DNA of 64,000 bases from Catenovulum adriaticum. Lineage in GTDB: Bacteria; Pseudomonadota; Gammaproteobacteria; Enterobacterales; Alteromonadaceae. Position numbers and translations under genes: made by a program. Below are positions 37,740 through 47,647 of the stretch, piece by piece; the first letter of the stretch is position 1; the number at the start of each line of letters is the position of its first letter. The notes beneath the pieces are model-generated. The model had not been told where the DNA came from and searched no databases. It was given only the letters and a program-made list of their open reading frames with translations. The DNA lies in assembly GCF_026725475.1 (NCBI RefSeq), contig NZ_CP109965.1, positions 1,736,001-1,800,000 on the forward strand. The letters run 5' to 3'.

Positions 37740-38105
37740 ACAAGAATCCCGTTGTATAATATTGATATTTTGAGTTTCACGGCAAGGCTAATTCCTTTTG
37801 CAGAAATGGAATCAACAACTGATATCCTACGCAACTGTCGTTATCGCATATGATGGATATATACCTAAAAGGTGAATACACAAAGTTTAGTGTTCTCTGC
37901 AATAAATTAAGCAGTTCGAATAATCAAACTGCTTCCAGTTTGTATTAAATTAACGCGTCTTTCAATATTTAAATGACACTGGGTCTGTTGCTTTTTATTT
38001 ATTTTTCATTTAATTGAAGGTTCTCAATTAAAATTAGATTCGCTTTACCCGCATTGAAAGGTAAAGCGTTGCAACCAAAACATGTAAAAATTGACCTAAA
38101 GTCAA
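37740..38105. other. 366-base gap between malQ and glgB
   Basis: No gene is seen. It holds two stem-loops (37909-37934, AAGCAGTT/AACTGCTT; 38041-38068, CGCTTTACC/GGTAAAGCG) that may end the malQ transcript. A weak glgB promoter on the minus strand is possible, with TTGCCG at 37780-37785 and TATTAT at 37756-37761 spaced 18 bases. Confidence 0.45.
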
Positions 38106-40310
38106 TTACTCAGCTCGACTAGCTGAACGAACCTGCGTTAGTTTTTCCGTCAGCTGGTTCACTTGCGGCAAATTAAATATTTCGTTCAGGGACTGGCTCA
38201 ATTTTCGTCGCCAATTTGGATACTCATCACAAGTACCAGGTACATTCACGGGTGTCTCCATTTCTAACCAGTCTTCAAGTTGTAAGCTCAGTAACACACT
38301 ATTTGCATTTGCCATGTGTAATTGTATGGCATAATTAAGCGACTGATTCATAGGAACTTGGTGCGCGTCATGCCCCACACTTGGGTCTACAACACCATGC
38401 CCGTGTAAACTATCTAAGATACGTTGCTTGTTATGATGCCGACTATGATGTAAATGATTCACTGTAGCATCATCAGGGTAAATACCCAAACGCTGACCTA
38501 ACTCTAAATCTAAGCAATGCCAAAAACCTTTTAACGTGGGCAGATCATGCGTTGTTAAAGTAGCCAGTGCTTGTTTTGGATAGTGTATAGGCGAATAATA
38601 ACCACCATCGGGCGCTGTCTCGAAAAAGAAAACTCGGTATGATAACAACCCGTTTTCTGAGAATATTTCACGGATTCCTTCTGGCACTGTACCTAAATCT
38701 TCACCAACAATCATACATTGGTTACGTTGGCTTTCCAGACACAAAATTGCCAGTAAATCGTCTATTGGATAATAAACATAGGCGCCCTTAGTCGCATGTT
38801 CATTGGCGGGTACCCACCAAAGCCTAAGTAACGCCATCACATGATCAATACGCAATGCACCACAAGCTTTCATGTTAGCGCGGTACATATCAATAATTGG
38901 TTGATAATTTTGTTTAAACAATTGATTGGGATCCATAGGCGGTAAACCCCAACTTTGTCCTTGTGGACCTAGAGGATCTGGCGGCGCGCCCACACTCAAA
39001 TCAGCACAATATAAATCTCTATTTGCCCAAACTTCCGCGCTGCCGGAACTGACGCCTACCGCTAAATCTCGGTATAAACCAATTAACATCTGATGCTCAT
39101 TTGCAACTTGTTGGCAGGCTTCCAACTGAGCTTTCGCAAGCCATTGAAGGTATTGATAAAAAGCGATTTTATCTGGATTATCTTCAATAAATTGCTCAAC
39201 TTCTTGTTGATCAAATTCGGCTAATTTTTCTGGCCAGCTAGGCCAACCCCAAGCTTGAATACCCTGAGCTTGCAATTTATCTTGAATTGCATCAAAAGTA
39301 GCTTGCTCTAGCAAGGATTGGCCACCTTCATTAACAAAAGCTTCAAAAGCGCCTGCCTGATCAGTCTTTTTATTTAAATGATTGTGTTGAAACCACTTAA
39401 ACAACGCATTAAATACTGGCATTTTCAGCTGGCTAATTTTTACGTAATCAACAAATTCGGCTTGTCTGGCCTGAGTTAATAGTTGTTGATGCTGGTCACT
39501 GTCGATAATAGCTTGAATGTCATACGATTGTGAAAACCCTTCTACTTGCTGCGGATCAATATAAAAAATATTAAGCCAGCGTCGCGAAGATGGACTATAA
39601 GGGCTACAACTTTCGGGATTAGCGGGATACAACGCATGAATAGGATTTAACCCAACAAAATGTCCACCTCGCTTAGCAATTTCATCAACAACCAAACGCA
39701 AATCGGTAAAATCACCAATACCCCAATTGGTATCACTTTTTAGGCTGTATAGTTGAACACTAGTGCCCCATACTTTTTGGCCCGCTAAAATAGGTTCGGG
39801 TTGATAACATCGTAATGGTGCAACAACCAGCTGCTGTTGAGCAATTAAGTTTCGAGCTTGATCAAACAAGAGAACCTGATGATAACCATTTTCATTAATA
39901 CTCGGCAGCTCAATTAAGTACTCTTGGTACTCAAGTTCATCCACCACTTCTGCATCAACTAACGTGGTATCGACTGGCGTAAAAGAGTGAGTTAATTGAT
40001 GCCCAGATTCCGTGTTAACCTGGCATTCTAATATTTGGTTCGCTAACGAAATCGGTACTCTGATTTCAAGTTCTAACGGCTCGTTCTCACGGATAACTTT
40101 AATTGGATTAAATATAGACAACCAATACGTTTGTTTTTCGTCTTCCAGCTGGGAAAATAACTTTTCATTATTATCAATGGCGTAACCCATGGCTTTTAAT
40201 AATTTAGCTTTGCTACTTGGCTCAACTTCAGTATTTTGTCCCCAAGCATTAGTATATTTAGTTTCTATACCTCGAGCTTTGGCGACATGATCAATTAACT
40301 CATAATCCAT
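38106..40310 (-). CDS. malQ: 4-alpha-glucanotransferase (amylomaltase) MalQ
   Basis: A 734-residue GH77 enzyme that moves glucan chains between maltodextrins and releases glucose. An N-terminal extension of about 150 residues, as in E. coli MalQ, precedes the barrel. Motifs include KSDTNWGIGDFTDL, YSPSSRRWLNIFYIDP, GALRIDHVMALLRLWWVP (nucleophile Asp), VGEDLGTVP (acid Glu) and LTTHDLPTLKGFW. ATG at 40310 is chosen for its AAGGAA site and match to family N-termini; the in-frame start at 40343 is rejected. It is divergent from gapA. Confidence 0.95.
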   Translation of the reverse strand: MDYELIDHVAKARGIETKYTNAWGQNTEVEPSSKAKLLKAMGYAIDNNEKLFSQLEDEKQTYWLSIFNPIKVIRENEPLELEIRVPISLANQILECQVNTESGHQLTHSFTPVDTTLVDAEVVDELEYQEYLIELPSINENGYHQVLLFDQARNLIAQQQLVVAPLRCYQPEPILAGQKVWGTSVQLYSLKSDTNWGIGDFTDLRLVVDEIAKRGGHFVGLNPIHALYPANPESCSPYSPSSRRWLNIFYIDPQQVEGFSQSYDIQAIIDSDQHQQLLTQARQAEFVDYVKISQLKMPVFNALFKWFQHNHLNKKTDQAGAFEAFVNEGGQSLLEQATFDAIQDKLQAQGIQAWGWPSWPEKLAEFDQQEVEQFIEDNPDKIAFYQYLQWLAKAQLEACQQVANEHQMLIGLYRDLAVGVSSGSAEVWANRDLYCADLSVGAPPDPLGPQGQSWGLPPMDPNQLFKQNYQPIIDMYRANMKACGALRIDHVMALLRLWWVPANEHATKGAYVYYPIDDLLAILCLESQRNQCMIVGEDLGTVPEGIREIFSENGLLSYRVFFFETAPDGGYYSPIHYPKQALATLTTHDLPTLKGFWHCLDLELGQRLGIYPDDATVNHLHHSRHHNKQRILDSLHGHGVVDPSVGHDAHQVPMNQSLNYAIQLHMANANSVLLSLQLEDWLEMETPVNVPGTCDEYPNWRRKLSQSLNEIFNLPQVNQLTEKLTQVRSASRAE

Positions 40311-40425
40311 AGTGTATTCCTTGTCTAGATTTACCTCTAGCATAACGTAATCTTGTTATTTTTCATCCAACTAATATGGTAAAAACAAGATTAATTCAAG
40401 TTCATTAAGCTATATGGTAAATTTT

Positions 40426-40511
40426 TTGAGTTTTTATCCTCTAATTTTTGTATAATCTCCTCCGAATTTTACAATTATTGGTATTTAAAAAGGTTAAGTC
40501 ACAATTTGTGA
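40426..40511 (+). promoter_or_regulatory. Candidate gapA promoter and 5' leader palindrome
   Basis: TATAAT at 40451-40456 has a weak TTGAGT 19 bases upstream (40426-40431). The predicted leader then carries the perfect palindrome TCACAATTTGTGA (40499-40511), about 75 bases before the gapA ATG. The half-sites are in the reverse order of a CRP box, so CRP is not proposed. Confidence 0.4.
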
Positions 40512-40585
40512 ACACTTTTTAGCTTTGTTTACCGAACAAAAAACCAAAAAAATTATATTTATCAACAATCAGTTTAGGAACAACT

Positions 40586-41584
40586 ATGACTATTAAAGTA
40601 GGTATTAATGGTTTCGGCCGTATTGGTCGTTTCGTTTTTCGTGCATCAGTTGAGCGTGATGATATTGAAGTCGTTGGGATTAATGACTTAATCGATGTCG
40701 AGTATATGGCATACATGTTAAAATACGATTCAACTCACGGTCGTTTCAAAGGTGACGTTGAAGTAAAAGATGGCAACTTAGTGGTAAATGGCAACACCGT
40801 TCGCGTAACAGCAGAGCGTAACCCAGAAGATTTAAAATGGGATCAAATTGGCGCTGAAGTAGTTGTAGAATCAACAGGTTTATTTTTAACTGATGAGACA
40901 GCTCGTAAACATATTACCGCTGGCGCTAAAAAAGTGGTTATGTCTGCTCCGTCTAAAGATGATACGCCTATGTTTGTATGCGGCGTAAACTTAGAGGCTT
41001 ATGAAGGACAAGAAATTGTTTCAAATGCATCTTGTACAACTAACTGCTTAGCACCACTTGCTAAAGTATTGAATGATAAATGGGGCATTAAAGACGGCTT
41101 AATGACAACCGTTCACGCCACAACAGCAACTCAAAAAACAGTCGATGGCCCATCAATTAAAGATTGGCGCGGTGGTCGTGGTGCTGGCCAAAATATCATT
41201 CCTTCATCAACTGGTGCTGCAAAAGCGGTTGGTAAAGTAATTCCACAATTAAATGGTAAGTTAACCGGTATGGCTTTCCGTGTACCAACGCCTGATGTTT
41301 CTGTAGTTGATTTAACTGTTAACTTAGAAAACTCAGCAACTTACGAAGAAATTTGTGAAGCGATGAAAGAAGCGTCTGAAGGTGCTTTAAAAGGCATTTT
41401 AGGCTACACAGAAGATGATGTTGTTTCTAACGATTTCATCGGTGAAACTTGCACTTCAATTTTTGATGCTAAAGCAGGTATCGCATTAACTGATAAATTC
41501 GTTAAAGTTGTATCTTGGTACGATAACGAAATCGGTTATTCAAATAAAGTATTAGATTTAGTAGCACATATAGCTAAAAACTAA
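40586..41584 (+). CDS. gapA: Glyceraldehyde-3-phosphate dehydrogenase
   Basis: A 332-residue type I GAPDH that oxidises glyceraldehyde-3-phosphate to 1,3-bisphosphoglycerate. The NAD-binding KVGINGFGRIGR, catalytic SNASCTTNCLAPLAK (Cys150), HATTATQKTVDGPSIKDWRGGR and the C-terminal SWYDNEIGYSNKVLD are all present. Length equals E. coli GapA. It is a single-gene unit with its own terminator, next to the Entner-Doudoroff operon whose aldolase makes its substrate. In related Alteromonadales gap genes can be under HexR, but no clear HexR box was found upstream here. Confidence 0.97.
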   Translation: MTIKVGINGFGRIGRFVFRASVERDDIEVVGINDLIDVEYMAYMLKYDSTHGRFKGDVEVKDGNLVVNGNTVRVTAERNPEDLKWDQIGAEVVVESTGLFLTDETARKHITAGAKKVVMSAPSKDDTPMFVCGVNLEAYEGQEIVSNASCTTNCLAPLAKVLNDKWGIKDGLMTTVHATTATQKTVDGPSIKDWRGGRGAGQNIIPSSTGAAKAVGKVIPQLNGKLTGMAFRVPTPDVSVVDLTVNLENSATYEEICEAMKEASEGALKGILGYTEDDVVSNDFIGETCTSIFDAKAGIALTDKFVKVVSWYDNEIGYSNKVLDLVAHIAKN

Positions 41585-41601
41585 GTTTATAAATACTCAT
41601 T

Positions 41602-41630
41602 AAAAAACCGCGATTTATTCGCGGTTTTTT
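41602..41630 (+). terminator. Rho-independent terminator of gapA
   Basis: CCGCGA and TCGCGG pair around a 5-base loop, flanked by A-run and T-run (CGGTTTTTT), 18 bases after the gapA stop. Confidence 0.85.
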
Positions 41631-41676
41631 ATTGTCTCAAATTTATAAAGGTTAAATTTATAAATTATTTGACAAT

Positions 41677-41714
41677 AAAAAAGCCGATGACCAAATTTGG
41701 TCATCGGCTTTTTT
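41677..41714. terminator. Bidirectional terminator, mainly of the zwf-eda operon
   Basis: A perfect palindrome with GCCGATGACC and GGTCATCGGC arms, six A before and six T after, works on both strands. It lies 47 bases past the eda stop on the minus strand. Confidence 0.85.
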
Positions 41715-41760
41715 AATATTAAGCAAATGTGATTACAAATACATTTAAATATTCGTAAAA

Positions 41761-42399
41761 TTAGCCTTGGCTTGCCGCTTTAGCTAACTCAGTAATTGCT
41801 TTCCAATCACCAGCTTCAACCGCATCGTTTGGTACTAACCATGAACCACCAACACAACGAACATTAGGTAATGCCAAGTACTCTCTAAAGTTACTAGGGC
41901 TTATACCGCCTGTTGGGCAGAAATTTACATTAGGGAATGGACCGCCAATCGATTTTAATGATTTAACACCGCCATTAGCTTCAGCAGGGAAAAATTTAAA
42001 ACAATCATAACCATGATCTAAACCTAACATCATTTCAGAAATACTAGCAATACCCGGTAATAAGGCTGTATTACCCTTATTAGCCGCTTCTAACAAGCTT
42101 GGCGTCAACCCTGGGCTGATTGCAAATTGAGCTCCGTTATCTTCAACTGCTTTTAATTGAGCAGCATTAGCAACGGTGCCTGCACCTGTAATTGCTTCTG
42201 GCAATTTTTCCGAAATTAATTTAATTGCATCTAACGCACATTCTGTTCTTAATGTGATCTCAAGAACACGAACGCCACCTTCTAATAACGCTTCGGCAAC
42301 AGGTAATGCATGCTCTAACTTGTTAAACACAAGTACAGGTACAACCTTACCCGCATTCATCACATCAAGCGGTTGCATTGACCAATTTCTTGTAGACAT
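41761..42399 (-). CDS. eda: KDPG/KHG aldolase Eda
   Basis: A 212-residue class I aldolase that splits 2-keto-3-deoxy-6-phosphogluconate to pyruvate and glyceraldehyde-3-phosphate, the last Entner-Doudoroff step. ITLRTECALDAI contains the catalytic Glu (residue 47), CFKFFPAEANGG the Schiff-base Lys (residue 135), and FCPTGGIS the phosphate loop. It is the last gene of zwf-pgl-edd-glk-eda, nine bases after glk. Confidence 0.97.
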   Translation of the reverse strand: MSTRNWSMQPLDVMNAGKVVPVLVFNKLEHALPVAEALLEGGVRVLEITLRTECALDAIKLISEKLPEAITGAGTVANAAQLKAVEDNGAQFAISPGLTPSLLEAANKGNTALLPGIASISEMMLGLDHGYDCFKFFPAEANGGVKSLKSIGGPFPNVNFCPTGGISPSNFREYLALPNVRCVGGSWLVPNDAVEAGDWKAITELAKAASQG

Positions 42400-42408
42400 A
42401 TATAAACC

Positions 42409-43356
42409 TTATAAATTTTGAGCTAAATAAGCAGCAGCGCCTAATAAGCCAGGCTGGTCTTCGGTTACAATGTAAACGGGTATTTTTTTATTAATAGGCT
42501 CGAACCGACCTTTGGCTTCAAATCTTTCTCTAAAACCACTATTAATTAAATACTCAGCAAACCTTGGAACAATCCCACCGGCAATAAAAACACCGCCACG
42601 AGTTAAAAGGGTTAAAGCTAAATTCCCACCAAAACTCCCCATAACATTACAAAACATATCTAATGTTGTTTTACATAACTGACAGCTACCGTTTATAGCT
42701 CTCTCAGTTATTTGAGCGGGTTCTAACTCTTTTTCAGAAGCTTGATTTAACGCCGCAAGTGCGCGGTAAATATTTGCAATACCTTGACCCGACATCAAGC
42801 GTTCTGCTGATACATGACCAAAATCTTTAGCTAAATACGTTAAAACATCCATTTCTTGTTGGTTATTGGGCGCAAAATCCACATGGCCACCTTCACCGGG
42901 TAGAGCAATCCACTTGCCACCTTGTGAAACTACATGAGCAACACCTAACCCTGTTCCTGCACCATAAACTGCAATTGGTTGGTTAGTTTCGCTTTCGCTA
43001 CCACCTAATTGAATTTTCTGGTTATTTGTTAAAAAAGGAACAGACAAAGCAATTGCAGTAAAGTCATTAATCACATGCAAAGCCTCTACACCTAACGCAC
43101 TTTGGCTTTGCTCAATCGAGAATGACCAACTATGATTTGTCATTGTCACTTGATCACTGTTAACAGGACAAGCAATAGCCAAACAAACATGAGTTGGCTT
43201 TTTCATACCTGTATCCGCTAAATAAGCTTGTATGGTTTCAACTGGAGATGCAAAATCAGTGACCTTATATTGGCGGACTTGACTAACAGCATTGACACCA
43301 TCAGCAACCGCAATTCGCATATTGGTCCCGCCAATATCTGCTACTAACTTACTCAT
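42409..43356 (-). CDS. glk: Glucokinase
   Basis: A 315-residue bacterial glucokinase of the E. coli Glk type that makes glucose-6-phosphate from glucose and ATP. LVADIGGTNMRIAV is the ATP-phosphate loop, VINDFTAIA contains the catalytic Asp, GAGTGLGVAHV and LPGEGGHVDFAP complete the sugar site, and FIAGGIVPRF lies near the C-terminus. It is set between edd (4 bases) and eda (9 bases), which couples glucose activation to the Entner-Doudoroff route. Confidence 0.96.
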   Translation of the reverse strand: MSKLVADIGGTNMRIAVADGVNAVSQVRQYKVTDFASPVETIQAYLADTGMKKPTHVCLAIACPVNSDQVTMTNHSWSFSIEQSQSALGVEALHVINDFTAIALSVPFLTNNQKIQLGGSESETNQPIAVYGAGTGLGVAHVVSQGGKWIALPGEGGHVDFAPNNQQEMDVLTYLAKDFGHVSAERLMSGQGIANIYRALAALNQASEKELEPAQITERAINGSCQLCKTTLDMFCNVMGSFGGNLALTLLTRGGVFIAGGIVPRFAEYLINSGFRERFEAKGRFEPINKKIPVYIVTEDQPGLLGAAAYLAQNL

Positions 43357-43360
43357 TTAA

Positions 43361-45181
43361 TTAATCCTGAAAAAATAAGCTACATGCACCTTCTTCAGCA
43401 CCTGTCATGCGTGAACGAAGTGAGCCAAAAAACTCGCGACCCATTCCAATACGTTCATCTGGTACTAAAGTTGGTTGTGCATTGTCTCTTTTTGCAAGTT
43501 CATCGGCATCAACTAACAATTCAACTTGACCTTTAGCCGAATCGACTAAAATCATGTCGCCGTTTTTAACTTTAGCTAATAAACCACCATCAATTGCTTC
43601 TGGGGTCATATGAATTGCAGCAGGCACTTTACCAGATGCACCAGACATTCGACCATCAGTTACCAATGCCACTTTTTGGCCTCTGTCTTGCAAAATCGCC
43701 AAAGGTGGAGTTAACTTATGAAGCTCTGGCATACCAATCGCCTTAGGACCTTGGAAACGCACAACAGCAACTAAATCACCTTCTAGCTTACCCTCTTTAA
43801 ATGCGGCTTCAATATCGTGTTGGCTTTCAAAAACAACAGCCGGTGCAGTAAAGCTCACATCACCATCTGGCAATGAAGAAGTTTTCATAACACTTCGACC
43901 CAAATTGCCTTCTAGTACTTGTAAACCACCGTGAGAGCTAAAAGGTTTTTCTGCAGTAGCAATAATTGTTTTATCTAACGATTTAGTTGGCTGTTCAACC
44001 CACTCAAGTTCACCATCATTTAAGATTGGTGTTTTAGTGTATTTATCTAAACCTTTACCACAAATGGTATTAACATCATTATGCAAAAGGCCAGCACTGA
44101 GTAATTCATTAATCAATACAGCCATGCCACCAGCATGATGAAATTGGTTAATATCCGCAGAACCATTAGGATAAATGCGAGTCAGTAATGGCGTTGCGTT
44201 TGATAAGTCTGAAAAATCTGACCAATCAACTAAAATACCAGCACAACGTGCCATCGCCACCAAATGCATAGTGTGATTAGTCGAACCACCCGTTGCTAGT
44301 AAAGCAACAATACCGTTAATAACCGCTTTTTCATCAACCACTTTAGAGATTGGCGTGTAATTACTCCCTAAATCTGTAATTCGAGTCACTTGTTTTGAAG
44401 CTGCTCGAGTCAAGGCATTACGTAACACACTATCGGTTTCTACAAATGAAGAACCCGGCAAATGCAAGCCCATCACTTCAACAACAAGTTGATTACTATT
44501 TGCTGTACCATAAAAGGTACATGTACCAGGTGAATGATATGACGCAGATTCAGATTCCAATAAGGCTTCACGCCCTACTTTACCTTCTGCATGCAGCATT
44601 CTAACTCGAGTTTTTTCCGAGTTTGGAATCCCAGATGGCATTGGTCCTGCCGGCACAAAAACAAATGGTAAATGACCAAATGCAAGTGAAGACATCACCA
44701 AGCCTGGGACAATTTTATCGCAAATACCCAGCATCAAAGCACCATCAAACATATTGTGAGATAGGCCAATTGAAGAACTTAACGCAATAACATCTCGACT
44801 TAATAAACTTAAGTCCATGCCTGGCTGACCTTGAGTAACCCCATCACACATCGCAGGAACACCACCGGCAACCTGAGCTACACTTCCGGTTTCTGCGATG
44901 GCGTCTTTGATAATTTGAGGGTAATGCTCGTAAGGTTGATGCGCGGATAACATATCATTATAAGAGGTAATAATACCTATATTAGATTTGTTAAACTGCT
45001 TAAGTACACCTTTTTCATTTTTTGGGCATGCTGCATAGCCATGCGCCAAATTACCACAGGATAATACTTCGCGGTGCGGGCCTTTTACCCGCGCACGCTC
45101 AACTTTATCAAGATATGCTTTACGAGTATCTCGACTACGTTCTATTACTCTTTGTGTTACTTCCTGCACTATGGAATTCAT
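43361..45181 (-). CDS. edd: Phosphogluconate dehydratase Edd
   Basis: A 606-residue IlvD/Edd-family Fe-S dehydratase that converts 6-phosphogluconate to KDPG. Signatures include NIGIITSYNDMLSAHQPYE, GGVPAMCDGVTQGQPGMDLSL with a cluster Cys, NMFDGALMLGICDKIVPG, GTCTFYGTANSNQ and DGRMSGASGKVPAAIH. Length fits E. coli Edd (603), distinguishing it from the shorter IlvD. It starts 17 bases after pgl and ends four bases before glk. Confidence 0.97.
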   Translation of the reverse strand: MNSIVQEVTQRVIERSRDTRKAYLDKVERARVKGPHREVLSCGNLAHGYAACPKNEKGVLKQFNKSNIGIITSYNDMLSAHQPYEHYPQIIKDAIAETGSVAQVAGGVPAMCDGVTQGQPGMDLSLLSRDVIALSSSIGLSHNMFDGALMLGICDKIVPGLVMSSLAFGHLPFVFVPAGPMPSGIPNSEKTRVRMLHAEGKVGREALLESESASYHSPGTCTFYGTANSNQLVVEVMGLHLPGSSFVETDSVLRNALTRAASKQVTRITDLGSNYTPISKVVDEKAVINGIVALLATGGSTNHTMHLVAMARCAGILVDWSDFSDLSNATPLLTRIYPNGSADINQFHHAGGMAVLINELLSAGLLHNDVNTICGKGLDKYTKTPILNDGELEWVEQPTKSLDKTIIATAEKPFSSHGGLQVLEGNLGRSVMKTSSLPDGDVSFTAPAVVFESQHDIEAAFKEGKLEGDLVAVVRFQGPKAIGMPELHKLTPPLAILQDRGQKVALVTDGRMSGASGKVPAAIHMTPEAIDGGLLAKVKNGDMILVDSAKGQVELLVDADELAKRDNAQPTLVPDERIGMGREFFGSLRSRMTGAEEGACSLFFQD

Positions 45182-45198
45182 ACTGAGGGTGTCTCCTG

Positions 45199-45888
45199 CT
45201 ATTTTGCAGCCCAGATGACATCTACAGGTGTTGAGTCTTGCTTAAGAATTGCCCGAATTGGCATTTCTTTAACATCATCGCCAGCGAGCGCTTTATCTAA
45301 CACTACTTTTTTACTTTCCCCTACTAAGTGTACAAAAATTTGCTCACTATTAAGTAAAGATTTAAGTGTTAGTGACATCCGTTCATGTGGTGCCGTGGTT
45401 GGCTGAACTGCTAAACAAACTTTATCACTGCTTAATCCTTGATCAATTTGTTCTGAACACGGGAATAGCGATGCTGTGTGACCATCCTCACCCATACCAA
45501 GAATCAATACATCAATTGGAAAAGATAAACTGTTTAAATTAGCAGAAACGCTAGCCTCAGCACCAAAAGCGCTATCTTCACTGGTTTTTAACTCAACAAA
45601 AGTAGCTTTCGAGGCTTTATTTTGAATCAAATTTTGTAATACAAGTGCGGTATTGCTGGCATCACTCGACTGCTCAACCCAACGCTCATCCGCTAACGTA
45701 ATGGCAACTTTGCTCCAATCAATATCTGCATTTGAAAGTGCTTTAAAAAAAGGTAACGGAGTGCGCCCACCAGAAACAACTAAACTTGCTTGGCCTTTAG
45801 TTTCAATGGCATTTGCCAATAAGCCAGCAACACGCTGAGCAAATTGTGCGTTTAAATCACTTGTATCTGAATATTCAACAAATTGCAT
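45199..45888 (-). CDS. pgl: 6-phosphogluconolactonase
   Basis: A 229-residue DevB-type lactonase that hydrolyses 6-phosphogluconolactone. SLVVSGGRTPLPFFKALS, LADERWVEQSSDASN and LGMGEDGHTASLFP (with the catalytic His) are the family motifs. It lies 11 bases after zwf, as is usual for this operon, and is unrelated in fold to E. coli YbhE. Confidence 0.95.
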   Translation of the reverse strand: MQFVEYSDTSDLNAQFAQRVAGLLANAIETKGQASLVVSGGRTPLPFFKALSNADIDWSKVAITLADERWVEQSSDASNTALVLQNLIQNKASKATFVELKTSEDSAFGAEASVSANLNSLSFPIDVLILGMGEDGHTASLFPCSEQIDQGLSSDKVCLAVQPTTAPHERMSLTLKSLLNSEQIFVHLVGESKKVVLDKALAGDDVKEMPIRAILKQDSTPVDVIWAAK

Positions 45889-45899
45889 ATACTATATCC

Positions 45900-47366
45900 T
45901 TATGAGTCCCACTCTCGATCGTCTTTCGCCAATAACGCTGCGGCTGAACTTGGACCCCAAGTACCCGCTGGATAAGGTTTTGGCTTATCATTCGTTTCAG
46001 CCCAAGCTTGGAAAATACCGTCAACCCAGCTCCATGCGGCTTCAACTTCGTCACGACGAACAAAGAGTGATTGATTACCTAATAAGGCTTCAAGCAATAA
46101 TCTTTCATAAGCATCAGCAATACGAACATCTTTAAATGCTTCAGAGAAACTTAAGTCTAGCTTAGTTTCTTGCAAATTCATTTTTTCGTTTAAGCCAGGT
46201 ACTTTATTTAAGACTTTCACTTCAACCCCTTCTCGAGGCTGCATTCGAATCGTTAATACGTTCGATGGTAACTCACCATAACTATCTTTGAAGATATTAT
46301 GTGGCATATTTTTGAAGTGGATAACGATTTCAGTTAGCTTCTCAGGAAGACGTTTACCCGTACGTAAGTAAAAAGGTACGCCTGACCAGCGCCAATTATC
46401 GATATCAACGCGCAGAGCAACAAAACTTTCAGTGTTACTTTCAGTATTTGCGCCTTCTTCTTCTAAATAACCAGGAACGGGTTGACCTTTAATCGCACCC
46501 GCCGCGTATTGGCCGCGAACCGTTTTAACTGCTACATTATCTTTAGTGATTGGACGTAAACATTTCATTACACGAAGCTTTTCATCACGGACATCATTTG
46601 CGTTCAAGCTTACTGGAGGGTTCATTGCAACCAAACTTAAAACTTGTAATAAGTGGTTTTGAACCATGTCACGCATTTGACCAGCATCGTCAAAATAACC
46701 CCAACGACCTTCAATTCCTACTTCCTCTGCGACTGTAATTTGAACATGATCAATACAGTTATGATCCCAGTTAGACGCAAACAATGAATTTGCAAAACGT
46801 AATGACAATAAATTAAGAGTTGTTTCTTTACCTAAATAATGATCGATACGATAAGTTTGGCTTTCTGCAAAAAATTCAGCCACTTGATCATTAATTACTT
46901 TTGATGAAGCTAAGTCGTGACCAATTGGTTTTTCAAGTACGACACGGGTTTCATCATTAATTAAACCAGCCTCGTTTAGACCATTACAAATAGAACCGAA
47001 AATTGAAGGTGGTGTAGAAAAATAATTAACCATGACACGTTGAGATTGATCAACATGCTTTTGCAATTTGGCATAATCTGCGATATCGCGCAAATCAACC
47101 ATACAATAATCTAACTTGGCAGAAAATTTGTCCCAAACCTCTTCAACAATATCTTCTTTCATGAAGGTTTCTAGCGCTTCTTTTACCAAATCTACAAACT
47201 CTTCTTGAGTATGTACATGGCGAGCAACACCAATAATTTTGGTGTTGCTATCTAATAATCCAGCTTTTTCTAACTGATATAAAGAAGGTAATAATTTACG
47301 GCGTGCCAAATCCCCTTTGGTACCGAATAATACTAAATCACATGGCTTATTTGATTGCGAGACCAT
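45900..47366 (-). CDS. zwf: Glucose-6-phosphate 1-dehydrogenase
   Basis: A 488-residue enzyme that oxidises glucose-6-phosphate to the lactone with NADP+. N-terminal LVLFGTKGDLARRKLLPSLY is the nucleotide-binding motif, RIDHYLGKETTLNLL holds the substrate Lys and catalytic His region, and EEGANTESNTESFVALR and LPEKLTEIVIHFK follow. First gene of the operon; the 281-base gap to the divergent hexR contains two HexR-type boxes, so repression by HexR and relief by KDPG is expected. Confidence 0.97.
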   Translation of the reverse strand: MVSQSNKPCDLVLFGTKGDLARRKLLPSLYQLEKAGLLDSNTKIIGVARHVHTQEEFVDLVKEALETFMKEDIVEEVWDKFSAKLDYCMVDLRDIADYAKLQKHVDQSQRVMVNYFSTPPSIFGSICNGLNEAGLINDETRVVLEKPIGHDLASSKVINDQVAEFFAESQTYRIDHYLGKETTLNLLSLRFANSLFASNWDHNCIDHVQITVAEEVGIEGRWGYFDDAGQMRDMVQNHLLQVLSLVAMNPPVSLNANDVRDEKLRVMKCLRPITKDNVAVKTVRGQYAAGAIKGQPVPGYLEEEGANTESNTESFVALRVDIDNWRWSGVPFYLRTGKRLPEKLTEIVIHFKNMPHNIFKDSYGELPSNVLTIRMQPREGVEVKVLNKVPGLNEKMNLQETKLDLSFSEAFKDVRIADAYERLLLEALLGNQSLFVRRDEVEAAWSWVDGIFQAWAETNDKPKPYPAGTWGPSSAAALLAKDDREWDS

Positions 47367-47531
47367 GATAGCTCCCCGTTAAGTCTTAAAATTAAGATTG
47401 TCGCTAGCTGCGCTAAACGCAAATTAAGCGCAGTATTGAACACTAAAAATCGAAAATTTACAACCAATTGCCATATTACGAGTAGATGAATACCTATTCA
47501 ATCGGTTTATAACCCAGATTATATCTAAAAA

Positions 47532-47546
47532 TGTAGCCTAATTACA
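47532..47546. promoter_or_regulatory. HexR-type operator 1 in the zwf-hexR gap
   Basis: TGTAGCCTAATTACA has the TGTA-N7-TACA pattern of the known HexR consensus, close to TGTAATTAAATTACA. It lies about 165 bases before the zwf ATG and 100 before hexR. Confidence 0.65.
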
Positions 47547-47571
47547 TAAAAATATCGGAATTATGTTATTT

Positions 47572-47586
47572 TGTAGTTAAATTACG
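47572..47586. promoter_or_regulatory. HexR-type operator 2 in the zwf-hexR gap
   Basis: TGTAGTTAAATTACG differs from the consensus palindrome by only two outer bases. It sits 40 bases (centre to centre) from operator 1 and about 60 before the hexR ATG, suggesting autoregulation as well as control of zwf. Confidence 0.7.
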
Positions 47587-47647
47587 AACATCCTTAGGGC
47601 ATAATAGCGGTTCAGCGTACTTTTTAGGCAATCTAGCTAGGCTAATT

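Noticed and set aside
41605..41714. Small RNA between gapA and eda
   Set aside because: The two hairpins are ordinary terminators of the convergent genes.
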